The translations under genes and the position numbers were made by a program. This document shows, one piece after another, positions 1-7,486 of a DNA stretch of 27,574 nucleotides. The first letter of the stretch is position 1. The number at the start of each line of letters is the position of its first letter. The DNA comes from Streptomyces sp. WM4235 (GTDB taxonomy: Bacteria > Actinomycetota > Actinomycetes > Streptomycetales > Streptomycetaceae), in contig NZ_LGDE01000449.1 of NCBI RefSeq assembly GCF_001279725.1, forward strand, positions 1 through 27,574, given 5' to 3'. Under the pieces are notes generated by a model. The model worked only from the letters and a program-made list of their open reading frames with translations. It did no database searches and was not told where the DNA came from.

Positions 1-59
1 CTACGCCAACCAGGCAGCGACCGATCAAGCGAACCTGAAACCACGTAACCCCGCCCTGA

Positions 60-449
60 CCAGCTAGTCAGCACCTCCCGCACAGCGGGGGAACCTCACT
101 CGGCACGTTCTACGCCACACTGTGGACCGAGCCTGACGGCACCGCGCGCGAATGGATCGGCGACATCGACGAAGCCCTGCACCGCAGCGGCCTACCCACC
201 GCGCTCGCCGAGGCCGGCACCGCCACCGACTACGACCAGGCACTGCGCGCCTCGCACCACGCCGGCGTCGACCAAATCGACGCCCAGATCGGCACCCCCG
301 TCTTGGCCATCACCAGCCCCGACGGCACCCGACGGGCATTCTTCGGCCCCGTCCTCGACGCCACCCCCGCGCGAGCAGACGCCATCCGACTCTGGGAAGC
401 CACCCTGCTGATGGCCGGCGTCTCGACATTCCGCGAACTCAAGGCGTGA
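60..449 (+). pseudogene. C-terminal remnant of DsbA-family (Rv2466c-type) oxidoreductase
   Basis: This frame is open from 60 after an in-frame TGA at 57-59 and ends at a TGA at 447-449. It reads LGTFYATLWTEPDGTAREW, then a helical stretch with ALRASHHAGVD, then GTPVLAITSPDG and FFGPVLDATP, and ends in FRELKA. From memory this matches the C-terminal half of actinobacterial mycothiol-dependent nitroreductase/DsbA-like proteins of the Rv2466c type, including the helical insert and the cis-Pro loop (GTPV). The N-terminal thioredoxin half with its active-site Cys is absent, and there is no plausible start codon or ribosome binding site. The most likely reading is a 5'-truncated gene fragment. The family call rests on pattern recognition only. 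Confidence 0.55.
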
Positions 450-758
450 CACCCCGGCCATCGCGGTTCAGCGACACAGCCCCGGCTCAGGTGTCGACAA
501 CACTCCGCCCCGGCCCTCCACTTCGGGATTCTTGAAGCGTTCTCACTTCGTCCGACCGGTCTGCAGTCGGGTCGAAGGCGAGGAGGCTCGGGTTGGCAGC
601 GCCGGCCTTCGTACGGGACCTGCGTGAGCACTGGGCCCCCGCGGCAACGGAGGAACCGGAGCGGTTCGAGACCGAACCGACCCTCATGGAACCTCCCACT
701 GATCCTTGCGCCAACGGCTGTACCGCAGGTCCCCAACGTCGGCCCCCACAAGGGATCC
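450..758. other. Intergenic region with a hairpin
   Basis: No convincing gene was found here on either strand. The only structure seen is an imperfect hairpin at 546-577, with arms CTTCG/CGAAG and CCGAC/GTCGG separated by a small internal loop. It lies between the convergent oxidoreductase remnant and the SRPBCC gene and may act as a terminator. Confidence 0.4.
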
Positions 759-1271
759 TCAGTCCTCGGCGATCCATTGGGCGAGGGAGATCAGGGTGGC
801 TTCGACGCTGTTCGTCATGTAGTCGCGGAGCGTGTCAAGGTCGCCGCGGGTGGTGCCCAGCACCGGGTCGAGGCGGAGGAGTTGCCAGGACTGCTCGACG
901 ACGGTTCCGCGTCCCCGGGCGTGGAAGGTCCAGCTCCACCGCACGATGCCGTCCTCGGCGCCGCCGACCACGAAGGCGAAGGCGCTGCCGGGGTCGGCTC
1001 GTACGACCTGGGAGCGGGTGGTCCATTCCCTGCCATCCTTCCGATTGCGGCCGCTGAACCAGGCGCCGACCCGAGGGCCGGCGCCCTGGTCGAACCTGAC
1101 GTCGGTCGCGTTGGGGCTCCAGCGGCCGATCGCGGACACATCACTGACCAGGTCATAGACCCGGGCGGGTGCGGCATCGACCCATGCGCGCCTGGCGAAG
1201 GCGAAGGTCGATGCGTCGAGAGCCTCGAAGAGGTCGTGTTCGCTGGTGGTGGTGGTAGTGGTAGTGCTCAA
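759..1271 (-). CDS. SRPBCC-family protein (polyketide cyclase/dehydrase-like)
   Basis: About 170 aa. The reading starts at a TTG (1271-1269) preceded by a perfect AGGAGG with a 6-base gap, so this start is preferred over the much longer open frame upstream. The N-terminus is a run of Thr residues, then an ST/SRPBCC-like fold is suggested by ARRAWVDAAPARVYDLVSDV, IGRWSPNATDVRF and the C-terminal helix LRDYMTNSVEATLISLAQWI. Such proteins bind hydrophobic small molecules in a helix-grip cavity; the ligand here is unknown. It is divergent from the XRE regulator at 1480, and five 13-bp repeats lie between them, so it is a plausible target of that regulator (inference). Confidence 0.75.
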   Translation of the reverse strand: MSTTTTTTTSEHDLFEALDASTFAFARRAWVDAAPARVYDLVSDVSAIGRWSPNATDVRFDQGAGPRVGAWFSGRNRKDGREWTTRSQVVRADPGSAFAFVVGGAEDGIVRWSWTFHARGRGTVVEQSWQLLRLDPVLGTTRGDLDTLRDYMTNSVEATLISLAQWIAED

Positions 1272-1288
1272 GGCGTCCTCCTGGGTGT

Positions 1289-1353
1289 GTGCACTGAGTG
1301 CGTGCACGGGGTACGTGCACTGGGTACGTGCACTGGGTACGTGCGCTGAGTGC
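1289..1353. repeat. Five tandem 13-bp repeats in a divergent promoter region
   Basis: Units are at 1289-1301, 1302-1314, 1315-1327, 1328-1340 and 1341-1353. Units 3 and 4 are identical (GTGCACTGGGTAC). Units 1 and 5 end in GAGTGC, and four of the five begin with the palindrome GTGCAC. The array lies 18 bases upstream of the SRPBCC start and about 125 bases upstream of the XRE regulator start. It could be a multi-site operator or only a simple repeat. Confidence 0.85.
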
Positions 1354-1479
1354 GTATGACGTGGGTGCCGGGTCGGCGACGCCCACGTCATCACCAGTCG
1401 TGCCGGGGAGCCAGACCCACTGGTGCCTATCCACAGCTGGGGCAGGCTGCGCGTTTCGAGTCGGCCCATACTCGGATCC

Positions 1480-2379
1480 ATGACCGGAAAATCGCAGCTC
1501 GGGGACTTCCTGCAAGCGCGGCGCTCCCAACTGCGCCCCGAGGATGTCGGGGTGCCCACTTATGGGGAGCGCCGACGTGTACCGGGTCTTCGGCGCGAGG
1601 AGTTGGCGCTGCTGGCGGGGGTGAGCGCCTCCTACTACACCCGCCTGGAGCAAGGGCAGTCGCTGAGCGCTTCGCCCGAGGTGTTGGACGCGATCGCCGG
1701 GGCTCTGCGGCTGGACGACTCCGAGCGGCGGTACCTGCAAGACCTGGTCCGGGCAGACAGGCATCGCACGCAGCGCCGGCGGCCCGCGCCGGAGCGTGTG
1801 ACGGAGGCGACGGCCCAGTTGCTGGAGGTGCTGGCGGACGTTCCCGCGATCGTGCTCGGCCTGCGCAGTGACGTGCTGGCGTGGAATCGTCTGGGGCACG
1901 CGCTGTTCGCCGGGCACCTGGACCGTGGCGCACCGGACCTGCCGGGGCAGCGCCCCAACATGGCCAGACTGGTGTTCCTCGACTGTCATACCCGCGACCT
2001 GTACGCGGACTGGCCGAGCAAGGCCAGGGCGGTGGTGGGGAACCTGCGCGTGGTGGCGGCCCAGCACCCGCAGGACACCGCGTTGCACGCGCTGCTGGGT
2101 GAACTGAGCGCCAAGAGTGCGGAGTTCTCCTCGATGTGGGCCGATCATCGGGTCAAGGAGTGCACCGTCGCCACCTACGAGATGCGGCACCCGCTGATCG
2201 GCCCACTGACCGTCATTCAGCACACCATGAACCACGGGCCGGGCCCCAACACGGTGGTCGCCACCACGGAGGCGGGCTCGCCCTCGCGGGCCGCGCTGGC
2301 CCTGCTCGCCCAAACCATCACCCAGGACACCACCGCGGCCGACCCGGCGCGGAGGGGGCGCCGGGCCGGTACTGCCTGA
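1480..2379 (+). CDS. XRE-family regulator with MmyB-like ligand-binding domain
   Basis: 299 aa from ATG 1480. Residues about 25-90 form the helix-turn-helix region, with the family signature RRVPGLRREELALLAGVSASYYTRLEQG split over two helices. The remainder carries landmarks of the MmyB-like ligand-binding domain: VLGLRSDVLAWN, a central VFLDCHTRDLYADW and a C-terminal HPLIGPLTVIQHTM. These regulators usually sit divergent from a reductase or small-molecule-modifying gene and repress it. Here the divergent neighbour is the SRPBCC gene. No strong ribosome binding site precedes the ATG; an alternative ATG at 1423 would add 19 residues unlike the family. The ligand is unknown. Confidence 0.85.
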   Translation: MTGKSQLGDFLQARRSQLRPEDVGVPTYGERRRVPGLRREELALLAGVSASYYTRLEQGQSLSASPEVLDAIAGALRLDDSERRYLQDLVRADRHRTQRRRPAPERVTEATAQLLEVLADVPAIVLGLRSDVLAWNRLGHALFAGHLDRGAPDLPGQRPNMARLVFLDCHTRDLYADWPSKARAVVGNLRVVAAQHPQDTALHALLGELSAKSAEFSSMWADHRVKECTVATYEMRHPLIGPLTVIQHTMNHGPGPNTVVATTEAGSPSRAALALLAQTITQDTTAADPARRGRRAGTA

Positions 2380-2443
2380 CCTCGCTCGCGCCGCGTCACC
2401 GGGCCCTCCAGCGACAACGGCGAGCACCCGTCCCCACCCGATA

Positions 2444-2504
2444 CGGCCGAGCGACCGGTCGCTCGGCCGGTCATTCGGCCGGTCGCTCGGCCGGTCGCTC
2501 GGCC
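2444..2504. repeat. 26-bp palindrome followed by 12-bp tandem repeats
   Basis: Positions 2444-2469 are a perfect 26-bp palindrome, each half being CGGCCGAGCGACC or its complement. Its right half is the first of four tandem 12-bp units (2457-2468, 2469-2480, 2481-2492, 2493-2504) of the form GGTCGCTCGGCC; the second has ATT in place of GCT. A related direct repeat CCGCGTCATTC follows at 2503 and 2529. It lies 65 bases after the regulator stop and could fold as a terminator-like cruciform. Confidence 0.8.
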
Positions 2505-2659
2505 GCGTCATTCAACCTGACACTCGACCGCGTCATTCGACCATCACCGCCGGGAGCAGTTCCGGGGGCGCATGCCGTCAAGCCGGCCCATCCACCCCAT
2601 CCCACCCGACCCGTGCGTCGGCGTATCGCTGCCGCATGCCCGAAACCAGTGAAGGAACC

Positions 2660-3655
2660 ATGTTCAAGAAGCTCTCAAGGTCCGCCGCGTCGGCCGCCGT
2701 TCTTGTCGCGGCAGCCACCGCAGCACTCGCTCCGACGTCGGCATTGGCGTCGGCTTCGGCGTCGGCTTCGGCGTCGGCCGAGTCCGCGACTCTGAGCCGC
2801 GCCCGGATCGCCGCGCATTTCGAGCTGCCCAAGGGGCAGACGCCGGAGAATCTTGCCTTGGCACCGGGCGGCGCCGCGTACGTCACCTTCGCCAAGGCCC
2901 GCCAGATAGCCGAGGTCTCCCCCAACGGCACCATCCGGATCCTCGCCACCCTGCCCAAGCCCGCCGACGGCGGTATCCACACCCCGGCCCTGGGATTCCC
3001 GCTGACCGTCGGAATCGTCCGTGCCCACGACGGCACCCTGTACTTCCTGTACGCCACCGGCACCCCCGATCTGACCGGCGTGTGGCGGCTTCGCCCCGGC
3101 GGCCAACCGCAGCGCATCGCCGCACTGCCCGCGGCCGGGCTGCCCAACGGCCTGGCCCTGGATCCGCGCACCCGCACCCTGTACGTCACGGACGCCGTGC
3201 TCGGCACCATCTGGCGCGTGCCCACCACCGGCGGCACACCCACCGCCTGGTCCACCGCGCCCGAACTGGCCCCCACCGGCTTCCTCGGTGCCAACGGCCT
3301 GAAGATCCACAACGGTGCGGTCTGGGCCACCAACCTCGACAAGGGCACCGTACTGCGCATCCCCGTCCTCCCGGACGGTCGTGCCGGCCGCGTCCGGACC
3401 AAGGCCACCGGCCTGCCGGGAATCGACGACTTCGCCTTCACCGGCCGCGGCGATCAGCTGCTGGCCGCCCTCAACGGCCCCGGCCAGGTCGCGCTCGTCC
3501 AGCCCGACGGCAGCCACTCCATCGCGCTGACCCGGGCCGACGGCCTGCAAAACCCCACGGCCATCGCCCTGCGCGGGAAATCCGTCTACGTGACGAGCGC
3601 CGCCTACGTCACGGCCCAGGACCCCAACCTGCTCCGCGCCCACCTGAACCGCTGA
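2660..3655 (+). CDS. Secreted SMP-30/NHL-like beta-propeller protein
   Basis: 331 aa from ATG 2660, preceded closely by GAAGGA. The upstream ATG at 2636 has no ribosome binding site and would precede the signal peptide with an odd extension. Residues 1-31 form a Sec signal peptide (MFKKLSRSAASA, hydrophobic Ala/Val core, ALA cleavage). A short Ser-Ala repeat follows, encoded by a near-perfect GCGTCGGCTTCG DNA repeat. The mature part has repeated propeller blades, with LALAPGGAAYVTF, GLPNGLALDPRTRTLYVTD, LGANGLKIHNGAVWATN and a last LQNPTAIALRGKSVYVTS. This is typical of SMP-30/gluconolactonase/NHL propellers; the substrate cannot be deduced. It precedes the MBL hydrolase and esterase in the same direction. 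Confidence 0.75.
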   Translation: MFKKLSRSAASAAVLVAAATAALAPTSALASASASASASAESATLSRARIAAHFELPKGQTPENLALAPGGAAYVTFAKARQIAEVSPNGTIRILATLPKPADGGIHTPALGFPLTVGIVRAHDGTLYFLYATGTPDLTGVWRLRPGGQPQRIAALPAAGLPNGLALDPRTRTLYVTDAVLGTIWRVPTTGGTPTAWSTAPELAPTGFLGANGLKIHNGAVWATNLDKGTVLRIPVLPDGRAGRVRTKATGLPGIDDFAFTGRGDQLLAALNGPGQVALVQPDGSHSIALTRADGLQNPTAIALRGKSVYVTSAAYVTAQDPNLLRAHLNR

Positions 3656-3764
3656 ACGTCGCGGGCACCGAACCCGGCGAGGAGATGCACCGGCGGCCCG
3701 TTCCCGGACGACCGCGTCCTTGTCATCCGGCCGCCCCGTCGGGCCGCCCCGTCATGCCACGCCG

Positions 3765-3836
3765 AGTACTCGAAGACCAGTACTCGAAGACCAGTACTCG
3801 AAGACCGAGCACTCCAAGCCCGAACACTCCAACCCC
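3765..3836. repeat. Tandem 14-15-bp repeats upstream of MBL hydrolase
   Basis: Three identical 14-bp units AGTACTCGAAGACC occupy 3765-3778, 3779-3792 and 3793-3806. Two degenerate 15-bp units follow (GAGCACTCCAAGCCC and GAACACTCCAACCCC) to 3836. Each perfect unit starts with the palindrome AGTACT. The array lies 72 bases before the MBL start, in a frame that stays open into the gene, so a repetitive N-terminal extension is formally possible but less likely than the start at 3909. Confidence 0.85.
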
Positions 3837-3908
3837 AGCGCACCCGTACCCGGACCCGTACCCGTGCCCCCGCCTGATCCCAGCCCGCCCACCGAACGGA
3901 GAAGCACC

Positions 3909-4814
3909 ATGCAGGACACCCACGAGATCACCCTGGGAGATGTCACCATCACCCGGATCGAGGAGACGCACGGGCCGATCATGCCCACGGACCAGTTCTT
4001 CCCGGACCTGCCCGAGCAGGCATGGAAGGAGCAGCGTGCCATGCTCGTGCCCGACCACCTGGGCGCCGACGACGCCATGGTCCATGCGGCGATGCAGACA
4101 TGGCTGCTGCGCAGCGAGGGCAGCACGATTCTGGTCGACACCGGCGTCGGCAACGACAAGAGCCGCCCGGCCGTCGCCGCGTGGGACCACCTGCGGCTGG
4201 ACTACCTCGGAAACCTCGCACGCGCCGGTGTGCGGCCCGAGGACGTCGACCTGGTGATCAACACCCACCTGCACGTCGACCACGTCGGCTGGAACACCCG
4301 CCTGGTCGACGGCGACTGGGTACCCACGTTCCCGAACGCCACGTACCTGATGCCCAAGGCCGACTTCGAGTTCTGGAACCCGGCGAACAACCCGGACATC
4401 GCCGGCGGCGTCAACGAGAACGTCTTCGAGGACAGCGTCGCCCCCGTCCACGCCGCGGGCCAGGTGCTGCTGTGGGAGGAAGGCCACACCATCGACGGCA
4501 GCCTGCGGCTGGAAGCAGCCCCCGGCCACACGCCCGGATCCAGCGTCGTCACACTGACCTCCGGCAGCGACCGGGCCCTGTTCGCGGGCGACCTGATGCA
4601 CACCCCCTTGCAGGTCACGCATCCCGACCACAACAGCTGCTTCTGCGAGGACCCGGCCCAGTCCCGCAGCACCCGCCGCCGGCTCCTCGGCTGGGCCGCT
4701 GACACGGGCGCCCTCGTCCTACCCGCCCACTTCAGCGGCCACAGCGCCCTGGAGGTCGAGCACCAGGGAAGCGGATTCGCGATCAAGAAGTGGGCGCCGA
4801 TCACCCGGTACTGA
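3909..4814 (+). CDS. MBL-fold metallo-hydrolase
   Basis: 301 aa from ATG 3909, with GGAG seven bases upstream. The metal-binding set of the metallo-beta-lactamase fold is complete: THLHVDH (His120, His122, Asp124, His125), GHTPGS (His207), FAGDLMH (Asp228) and LPAHFSGH (His274). This suggests a dinuclear-zinc hydrolase of the lactonase/quorum-quenching or methyl-parathion-hydrolase-like branch rather than a true beta-lactamase; no signal peptide is seen, so it is cytoplasmic. The esterase follows 168 bases downstream on the same strand. The two may act on one ester or lactone substrate (inference). The substrate is unknown. Confidence 0.85.
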   Translation: MQDTHEITLGDVTITRIEETHGPIMPTDQFFPDLPEQAWKEQRAMLVPDHLGADDAMVHAAMQTWLLRSEGSTILVDTGVGNDKSRPAVAAWDHLRLDYLGNLARAGVRPEDVDLVINTHLHVDHVGWNTRLVDGDWVPTFPNATYLMPKADFEFWNPANNPDIAGGVNENVFEDSVAPVHAAGQVLLWEEGHTIDGSLRLEAAPGHTPGSSVVTLTSGSDRALFAGDLMHTPLQVTHPDHNSCFCEDPAQSRSTRRRLLGWAADTGALVLPAHFSGHSALEVEHQGSGFAIKKWAPITRY

Positions 4815-4834
4815 CCACGATTCCAGCCCGCCGC

Positions 4835-4855
4835 CGCTCCGGCCACCCCGGAGCG
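4835..4855. terminator. Hairpin after MBL gene
   Basis: An 8-bp perfect stem (CGCTCCGG 4835-4842, CCGGAGCG 4848-4855) with a 5-base loop lies 21 bases past the MBL stop. No clear T run follows. It may attenuate read-through into the esterase. Confidence 0.45.
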
Positions 4856-4875
4856 TCGGCACCACCCACATGAGC

Positions 4876-4980
4876 AGCCGGCAGCCGGCAACCGACGTCC
4901 GACAATCAGCAGCCGGCAAACAGGAACCGGCAACCAACAACCAGCAACCAGCAACCAGCAACCAGCAACCAGGAGATCAG
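4876..4980 (+). repeat. Heptamer repeat array running into the esterase ribosome binding site
   Basis: Fifteen in-phase 7-bp units can be laid out from 4876 to 4980. The first ones are AGCCGGC-like and degenerate. The stretch 4939-4966 is four perfect AACCAGC units. The next unit, AACCAGG (4967-4973), joins AGATCAG to form the AGGAG ribosome binding site at 4971-4975 of the gene starting at 4983. Confidence 0.8.
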
Positions 4981-4982
4981 AG

Positions 4983-6428
4983 ATGGCACCCCCAGATCCC
5001 GCCACCGTCACCACCACCTCAGGCCCTGTCCGCGGTCGCCGCCACGAACACGGGACCGTCTTCCTCGATGTGGCCTACGCCGCACCGCCCGTCGGCCGCG
5101 AGCGGTTCGCCGCGCCGACCCCGCACCAACGGTGGACGGGCATCCGTGACACCACGCGGCCGGGACCGACCGCGCCCCAGCCCGCACGGGACTCCTTCGG
5201 CACCCTCGACATGTCGCCCTACTTCGGCCCTGGTTGGCAGCGGGGTGACGACTACCTCACCGTCAACATCTGGGCCCCGCGGCCGGAGGGGACGCCCCGG
5301 CCGGTAATGGTGTTCGTGCACGGCGGAGGGTTCGTCGCGGGCTCCAACCGTGCGCCGCTCTACGACGGCACGGCCTTCGCCCGCGACGGCGTCGTGCTGA
5401 TCACCGTCAACTACCGCCTGGGCATCCCCGGCTTCCTGCACCTGCCCGACGCCCCGGACAACCGCGGCATGCTCGACGTCCAGGCCGCCCTGCACTGGAT
5501 CCGTGAGAACGCCGCCGGCTTCGGCGGCGACCCCGAGAACGTCACGCTCTTCGGCCAGTCCGCCGGAGCCACCATCGTCGGCGGCGTCCTCGCCGACCCG
5601 GCCTCGGCAGGCCTGTTCCGACGGGCGATCATCCAGAGCGGCAGCGGCACCAGCGCGTTCACCCCCGACCAGGCCGGCATCGTCACCGCGGCGGTCGGAC
5701 GCGGGCTGGACCTCGAACCCACGGCCAAGGCCCTGGCCGACGTACCCGACGAGCACCTCGTCACCGTCACGGCCGGCCTGACCGGCTTGGACCTGCGCAC
5801 CTCCACCCACCACGACCCGCTCGGCGGGATCTCCTCCTTCAGCCTGGTCGGCGAGCACCAACCGGCCACCGCGGTCGCCGCCGGCCAGGGAGGCGAGATC
5901 GACCTCCTGATCGGCGCCAATCGCGACGAGGGCGCCCTCTACCTGGCCCCGTCGGGACTTCTCGCGAGCACCACCGATGCCGATGTCCGGGACACCGCGG
6001 CAAAGTTCCACCGGGACCCCGACGAAGCCGTCCGTACCTACCGAACACGGCACCCCGCCGCCTCAGCCGCCGATCTGCGCACCGCCATCCTCGGCGACGG
6101 GCTGTTCACGGACGGCACCCGGCAGATGGCCGCCGCACACGCGAGCGCCACGACCGGACGGACGTACCTCTACGAATTCGCCTGGCGCTCCGACGCGATC
6201 GACGGACAACTGGGCGCCTGCCATGTCATGGAGCTGCCGTTCGTCTTCGACCGCCTGTCCCTGCCATCGCTGCACGGCCCACGAGGACTTCTCGGCAACG
6301 CCGAACCGCCCGCCCCACTCGCCACTCTCATGCACCACTCGTGGATACGGTTCGCCGAGACCGGCGATCCCGGCTGGCCCGTCCACGAACCGACCGGGCC
6401 CCACATCCAGCACCTTGGCGCCGCCTGA
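4983..6428 (+). CDS. Type-B carboxylesterase/lipase
   Basis: 481 aa from ATG 4983, with AGGAG seven bases upstream. It has the alpha/beta-hydrolase landmarks of type-B carboxylesterases: oxyanion-hole HGGGF (113-117), VNYRLGIPGFL, FGGDPENVTLFGQSAG with nucleophile Ser193, acid Glu316 in ANRDEGALY, and catalytic His414 in GACHVMELPFVF. The length is normal for the family. There is no signal peptide, so a cytoplasmic hydrolase of carboxylic esters is expected. It is the last gene of a same-strand run (propeller, MBL hydrolase, esterase). Its leader is made of 7-bp repeats, which could make translation sensitive to repeat number. Confidence 0.9.
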   Translation: MAPPDPATVTTTSGPVRGRRHEHGTVFLDVAYAAPPVGRERFAAPTPHQRWTGIRDTTRPGPTAPQPARDSFGTLDMSPYFGPGWQRGDDYLTVNIWAPRPEGTPRPVMVFVHGGGFVAGSNRAPLYDGTAFARDGVVLITVNYRLGIPGFLHLPDAPDNRGMLDVQAALHWIRENAAGFGGDPENVTLFGQSAGATIVGGVLADPASAGLFRRAIIQSGSGTSAFTPDQAGIVTAAVGRGLDLEPTAKALADVPDEHLVTVTAGLTGLDLRTSTHHDPLGGISSFSLVGEHQPATAVAAGQGGEIDLLIGANRDEGALYLAPSGLLASTTDADVRDTAAKFHRDPDEAVRTYRTRHPAASAADLRTAILGDGLFTDGTRQMAAAHASATTGRTYLYEFAWRSDAIDGQLGACHVMELPFVFDRLSLPSLHGPRGLLGNAEPPAPLATLMHHSWIRFAETGDPGWPVHEPTGPHIQHLGAA

Positions 6429-6525
6429 CCACCAACCGCCAACGGCTGGCAACGGCGCCGCGCGCCGGCGTGCCGACGGTCCGTCGGGCGGCGCACGCGA
6501 TGACACCCGAGGAGCCTCGTGCACT

Positions 6526-6545
6526 GCGCCTCAAGCCCGAGGCGC
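6526..6545. terminator. Hairpin downstream of esterase
   Basis: A perfect 7-bp stem GCGCCTC/GAGGCGC with a 6-base loop lies about 100 bases after the esterase stop. It directly abuts the CRISPR-repeat-like site at 6542-6569. Confidence 0.45.
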
Positions 6546-6569
6546 CATCCCCGCGGCTGCGGGGAGCAG
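6542..6569. repeat. Solitary type I-E CRISPR-repeat-like sequence
   Basis: The 28 bases contain the hairpin core ATCCCCGCGG-C-TGCGGGGAGCAG. Read on the minus strand this resembles actinobacterial type I-E repeats (CTGCTCCCCGC…GCGGGGAT). No second copy occurs at the roughly 61-base spacing of an array, and no cas gene is present. Related copies are at 18078-18106 and, degenerate, at 21303-21327. Confidence 0.45.
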
Positions 6570-6623
6570 GGTGTCGAGCTGCGAGGGTCCGATGAGGACG
6601 CCGCAGTCTCGCGGTTGAAGAAG

Positions 6624-6827
6624 TCACCAGATCCTGATCTCGACCCCGTTCGAGTCCCAGGCTCGGATGTCGCCACCCATGGGGCTGTGGATAACCGCGT
6701 GATCCGACTCCAACGAAATCTCCCCCATTTCACCTATCCATTCCACGACGATGTGATCGCCAGCCGGAATCGCGAACTCTTCCGCTACGGGCTCGAGCAT
6801 AAGGAAGTTGCCGCTGCGCCATAACAC
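6624..6827 (-). CDS. Small hypothetical protein, possible immunity-gene remnant
   Basis: 67 codons at most, from GTG 6827. No ribosome binding site is seen, and the GTG begins five bases beyond a 13-bp terminator hairpin, so this may be the C-terminal piece of a longer lost gene. The sequence has protein-like features: FAIPAGDHIVVEWIGEMG, ISLESDHAVIHSPMGG and a final RAWDSNGVEIRIW. It is AT-richer than the flanking genes, like the other ORFs behind the toxin. The position at the end of the toxin locus suggests an orphan immunity-type protein; the family is not recognised. Confidence 0.45.
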   Translation of the reverse strand: MLWRSGNFLMLEPVAEEFAIPAGDHIVVEWIGEMGEISLESDHAVIHSPMGGDIRAWDSNGVEIRIW

Positions 6828-6831
6828 GCAA

Positions 6832-6862
6832 GGGCCCCACCGAGTGCGACTCGGTGGGGCCC
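6832..6862. terminator. Strong terminator of the toxin-immunity transcript
   Basis: A perfect 13-bp stem (6832-6844 with 6850-6862, arms starting GGGCCCCACCGAG) with a 5-base loop lies 36 bases past the stop of the minus-strand gene at 6898. It is the strongest hairpin at the end of this locus and may work in both directions. Confidence 0.75.
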
Positions 6863-6897
6863 CTGTCTCCGGCTCTGCTAGAGAGCAAGAAATCCAA

Positions 6898-7479
6898 TCA
6901 GGCTAACCTGGCGAGCCAAGCCACCGTGTCCTCGTTTTCAGCGGCTGACTGGTAGGGCTTACCGAGGCTCAGGCGGGCAATATCGCGGAGAGACTGAACA
7001 CGACGAGGGTTAGGGAGGACAGCAGTCCCGATACTGTCCTGCCATACCGTGCCTTGTACGAAGACAGATCCGTCGAGAGCAGACATGACGAACGCGGGAC
7101 AGCCATATGGGCTCCCTGTGATACCGGCCGCACAGCCTGCACCCATGATGTCCCAACCATCCGTAAGTTCGACAAGCCCCCAGACTCCCTCAACATCCGT
7201 GTCATCAGCCGCATCGGGGTGCGGCACGCTGATGGAGAGCAGGAACTGACGGTCGGCGGAGAACAATCCGAATTCCGTTGCCAATTCGAACCAATCGGCG
7301 CTTGCCTTGGGAACTCGAGCGGGGTCATCAAATGCGGCAGTCCGATCCCGGCGGCCTTCGTCAGTACTGCAGGACGTAACCATCCCCGCAACATAGGGAG
7401 GGATTCCCATTTCGCGTCTGACGGGGCAGGGTCTTTCGTGAGAGAGGAGATGCCCTGGTGGATATTTCCAGCAGGGCAT
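6898..7479 (-). CDS. Hypothetical protein behind toxin, second immunity candidate
   Basis: 193 codons from ATG 7479, with AAGG four bases upstream; starts at residues 24 or 33 are possible. The confident part begins near SADWFELATEFGLF and continues with LLSISVPHPDAADD, GVWGLVELTDGWDIMG and a C-terminal helix ending in AWLARLA. No signal peptide or known motif was recognised. It is seven bases after the 98-aa ORF and AT-richer than the chromosome around it. Its first codon lies inside a perfect 11-bp inverted repeat (7447-7482), which could hide the start or terminate the previous gene. Position and base composition suggest a cytoplasmic immunity protein, current or orphan (inference). Confidence 0.6.
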   Translation of the reverse strand: MPCWKYPPGHLLSHERPCPVRREMGIPPYVAGMVTSCSTDEGRRDRTAAFDDPARVPKASADWFELATEFGLFSADRQFLLSISVPHPDAADDTDVEGVWGLVELTDGWDIMGAGCAAGITGSPYGCPAFVMSALDGSVFVQGTVWQDSIGTAVLPNPRRVQSLRDIARLSLGKPYQSAAENEDTVAWLARLA

Positions 7480-7482
7480 CTC
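7447..7482. terminator. Inverted repeat covering the start of the 193-codon gene
   Basis: Arms GAGATGCCCTG (7447-7457) and CAGGGCATCTC (7472-7482) are perfect complements with a 14-base loop. On the minus strand the structure starts five bases after the stop of the 98-aa gene and contains the ATG at 7479. It may act as a terminator or a translational gate. Confidence 0.55.
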
Positions 7483-7486
7483 GCCT

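Noticed and set aside
1153..2511. A 452-codon open frame on the minus strand opposite the XRE regulator
   Set aside because: The regulator on the plus strand has a clear helix-turn-helix; the antisense protein is low-complexity and reads through the tandem repeats.
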